In this document: positions 62,145-64,000 of the stretch, piece after piece
How the letters are laid out: every line of letters begins with the position of its first letter
How positions within the stretch are numbered: the stretch's first letter is position 1
Origin: Treponemataceae bacterium
GTDB taxonomy: Bacteria > Spirochaetota > Spirochaetia > Treponematales > Treponemataceae
Length of the DNA stretch: 64,000 nt
Assembly (NCBI GenBank): GCA_024402435.1
Contig: JAKSTU010000005.1
Location: forward strand, 1 to 64,000
Direction: 5' to 3'
Position numbers and translations under genes: made by a program
Notes under the pieces: generated by a model
Seen by the model: only the letters and a program-made list of their open reading frames with translations
What the model was told of the DNA's origin: nothing
Database searches by the model: none

Positions 62145-63290
62145 TCACAAAGGTACCGGAAAATCATCAAAATCGGGTCTTTCTCCGTGGGGCAGAAATT
62201 CGTATTTTCCGCTGAGAGCAAGCATTGCAAACATGTAAAGACAGTTGTCGTAATAACGGCGCTCACCTTTTCTGAGTGGGGTTTCCCAAAAACGGCGGAC
62301 AATTTTTTCAGCAGCATCAGAAGCTTTTTCCGTGCATGCAAGGGTTGTCTGGGCAAGTGTTGAAAGCAGAGCTACAGGGTGAAGTGCTTTTTCTTCTGTC
62401 GGTTTACCGTCAACATGATATTTTCTGTAATCAGCGGGATCAATGTCTGCAAAATATGAAACAAGATTGTCTGCAATTTCAGAAAGAGCAGCGTTTTTTC
62501 CGCACCAGAGAGCATCAAGTCCGATATTTGCACCGGTTCTGTATGCATCTGAATAAAAATCCCCGTGTCCTTCCGGCGGTCCGAATTTTTCGGGTTTTCC
62601 TTCAAAGGTTCCGTATTCAGGACTCATTCCGGTTTTCGGGTCACAGGCTTTTACAAGATAATCGCGGCTTGCTTTTTCTGCTTTTTCCCAGAAAAATGCG
62701 TCCACATCCCTTTTGCCATGCAAAAAATCTGCAAACGCTCTGTAAAAATGCATCAGATGATAGGAAGGATCGCTGAATCTGCAGGCGGGAACAAAAAGTA
62801 CCAGGTGATTTTCCCTGTTGAACATGGGCAGCTGGTGATGAACCATTGTGTGGAGAATTTTCTGAGCCCATGCGGAGTATTCATAAATTCCGTCTTTGTT
62901 TCCCCATTTTTTTGAGGCAAAAATCAGTGACATTGCAAAGAATTCTTCTCCGTCCGGTGCCGGTCCGAAAGAGTTCTTCTTCCCGTCAGGAGCCACGGAC
63001 CAGGCGAAATATCCTTTGAAAGGACCTTCTTCCATATACATGAATTCCATGGCGAATTTCCAAAGTCTGTCAAAATAGTCCTGTCTGTCCATCATGACGC
63101 ACATCATCATTGCATAGGAAATTCCTTCGGTACGGGCATCACAGTTGCCTGTGTCCATAAAATAGCCGGTGTCTCGGAGCCCTTCAAAGTAAAAACGGTC
63201 CATTCCTTCAAAAATCGCTTCGAAAGTGTCATTCACACGGTTTTCTACTTCAATTTCCGTGTAACCATAATCCAAAAAAGTGTTTTTCAT
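62145..63290 (-). CDS. Family 8 glycoside hydrolase, reducing-end exo-oligoxylanase-like
   Basis: A 381-residue (alpha/alpha)6-barrel enzyme releasing xylose from the reducing end of xylo-oligosaccharides. GH8 features: CDARTEGISYAMMMCVMMDR with the catalytic acid Glu near residue 55, GPFKGYFAWSVAPDG, and FYSDAYRTGANIGLDALW with the catalytic Asp region near 250. No signal peptide, which fits intracellular Rex enzymes. Start supported by GAGGA eight bases upstream. Endoxylanase GH8 members are secreted, so Rex is favoured. Confidence 0.9.
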   Translation of the reverse strand: MKNTFLDYGYTEIEVENRVNDTFEAIFEGMDRFYFEGLRDTGYFMDTGNCDARTEGISYAMMMCVMMDRQDYFDRLWKFAMEFMYMEEGPFKGYFAWSVAPDGKKNSFGPAPDGEEFFAMSLIFASKKWGNKDGIYEYSAWAQKILHTMVHHQLPMFNRENHLVLFVPACRFSDPSYHLMHFYRAFADFLHGKRDVDAFFWEKAEKASRDYLVKACDPKTGMSPEYGTFEGKPEKFGPPEGHGDFYSDAYRTGANIGLDALWCGKNAALSEIADNLVSYFADIDPADYRKYHVDGKPTEEKALHPVALLSTLAQTTLACTEKASDAAEKIVRRFWETPLRKGERRYYDNCLYMFAMLALSGKYEFLPHGERPDFDDFPVPL

Positions 63291-63686
63291 AAGTAAAATC
63301 CTCTGTCTGTATCAGGTATGCATATTTGTTCATGCATGATTTTTGTCATCTCCGGCAATTCCAAATCAGGCTGTACGAATTAATAAGAAATGATTCGTAC
63401 ACTTCGGAACATGATTTTTCAGAGATGAATGATTCAATTGTGTTTCTGACTTACAAGTTTAATGGTATTCAGGGAATAATGAAATAGGGAGATGCGGAAT
63501 AAGTTTTTTTCAGAAAAAAACTGACACGAACTGTCGGAAATTTACTATATTATGGTGTTGAAAGAACCAGCTTTAAGGTTCTTTCAATGATGTGAATGTA
63601 AAATTCACTTCCAAAAGATGACAAAAAGCCAATCCGGAATCTTATGTTCTGTTACTGGCTTTTTATCTATACAAAACAGATTTTTT
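63291..63686. promoter_or_regulatory. Intergenic region with two hairpins, probable promoter and leader of the gene at 63938
   Basis: No gene seen. A perfect 11-bp dyad TTGAAAGAACC / GGTTCTTTCAA lies at 63558-63587 and GTGAAT / ATTCAC follows near 63593-63610. TATATTAT near 63545-63553 could be a -10 region. If so, the mRNA has a leader of about 380 nt that also contains both copies of the 118-bp repeat. Confidence 0.5.
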
Positions 63687-63930
63687 TAATAGGAGGCATG
63701 ATAAAAATTACGTCCGTGAAATTTTTATCATTCAAGTTTGTTGCTGCGTTGCATCCACAAACTTGGATTCTCGCCATCCGTGGCTCGCCGCTAACGCGGG
63801 GTTTTAATAGGAGGCATGATAAAAATTACGTCCGTGTAATTTTTTTCATTCAAGTTTGTTGCTGCGTTGCATCCACAAATTTGGATTCTCGCCATCCGTG
63901 GCTCGCCGCTAACGCGGGGTTTTAATAGGA
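63687..63930 (+). repeat. SD-linked structured repeat, two 118-bp copies in tandem
   Basis: Units begin with TTAATAGGAGGCATGATAAAAATTACG; their ATG triplets are at 63698 and 63816 (118-bp period). Each has hairpin 1 (TGATAAAAATTAC and its near-complement), hairpin 2 with arms CAAGTTTGT / ACAAACTTG (63733-63741 and 63757-63765; second copy ACAAATTTG keeps pairing through G-U) and the CCGC-TAAC-GCGG stem. The array ends in TTTTAATAGGAG, the Shine-Dalgarno of the gene at 63938. Homologous to the copies at 24384-24574. Confidence 0.9.
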
Positions 63931-63937
63931 GTTTGTT

Positions 63938-64000
63938 ATGAAATCATTTGTAAAAGGTCTGCTTTCTGTTGCCGGAGTAGCGGCTGTTGCATTTCTGCTT
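63938..64000 (+). CDS. Exported protein, 5' part only (cut by the window end)
   Basis: Only 21 codons are visible, MKSFVKGLLSVAGVAAVAFLL, a typical signal peptide start. The Shine-Dalgarno AGGAG at 63927-63931 is the end of the second 118-bp repeat. Nothing more can be said about function. Confidence 0.7.
   Translation, partial: MKSFVKGLLSVAGVAAVAFLL

Noticed and set aside
63644-63925. A 93-codon open frame across the 118-bp repeats
   Set aside because: It reads the two repeats in different frames because the period is not a multiple of three, so it is a by-product of the repeat.

Overview
The window looks like a chromosomal segment of a gut or rumen spirochaete close to Treponema. Four things point there. 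Two tandem FlaA-type flagellar sheath genes are present. There is a compact division cluster with the treponemal order mraZ-rsmH-ftsL-murF-ftsW-ftsQ-ftsA-ftsZ followed by a Xer recombinase, dprA, topA, a second Xer and hslVU. A very large TPR/membrane protein resembles the periplasmic flagellar collar proteins. A secreted protein of the DUF2259 type is also present. No rRNA or tRNA gene was recognised.

Layout. 1-430: dispersed and tandem repeats in front of tpiA. 492-8324: tpiA, two c-di-GMP synthases (one with a LacI-type sensor, one coupled to a 7TM protein), a three-gene glycosyltransferase/acyltransferase operon and an XRE regulator. 8394-11785: a defence island with a single-chain restriction-methylation enzyme, palindromic operator sites shared with the divergent regulator, and decayed rhuM remnants. 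11910-14624: class II aldolase and the FlaA pair. 15450-31506: cell division, envelope, DNA topology and protease genes, essentially one long co-directional block started by a consensus promoter with MraZ boxes. 31567-38839: a large carbohydrate-active protein divergent from an LplB/YtcP/LplA-type sugar ABC transporter. 39725-45713: a pectin-catabolic operon (kduI, kdgK, eda with an extra VOC domain, GH28, CE12-like esterase). 45980-59074: housekeeping and envelope genes (HD hydrolase, valS, CTP-dependent kinase, flagellar-collar-like protein, murI, small exported proteins). 59207-63290: GTP-dependent PEP carboxykinase, a sugar nucleotidyltransferase and a GH8 exo-oligoxylanase. 63558-64000: a structured leader with two copies of a 118-bp repeat in front of an exported protein cut by the window end.

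Together the genes suggest a motile, saccharolytic, pectin- and xylan-oligomer-using anaerobe. The GH28, CE12 and GH8 enzymes have no visible signal peptide, so they probably act on imported oligomers; KduI and KdgK then feed KDPG aldolase, and TpiA, Fba and PEPCK supply lower glycolysis.

Three observations stand out. (1) A structured repeat with covarying hairpins carries its own Shine-Dalgarno and sits directly before two exported-protein genes. (2) At least ten genes have promoter elements whose -10 box lies only 6-8 nt before the start codon, implying leaderless transcripts. (3) A restriction-modification gene has a sharply AT-rich middle section covering its recognition region.
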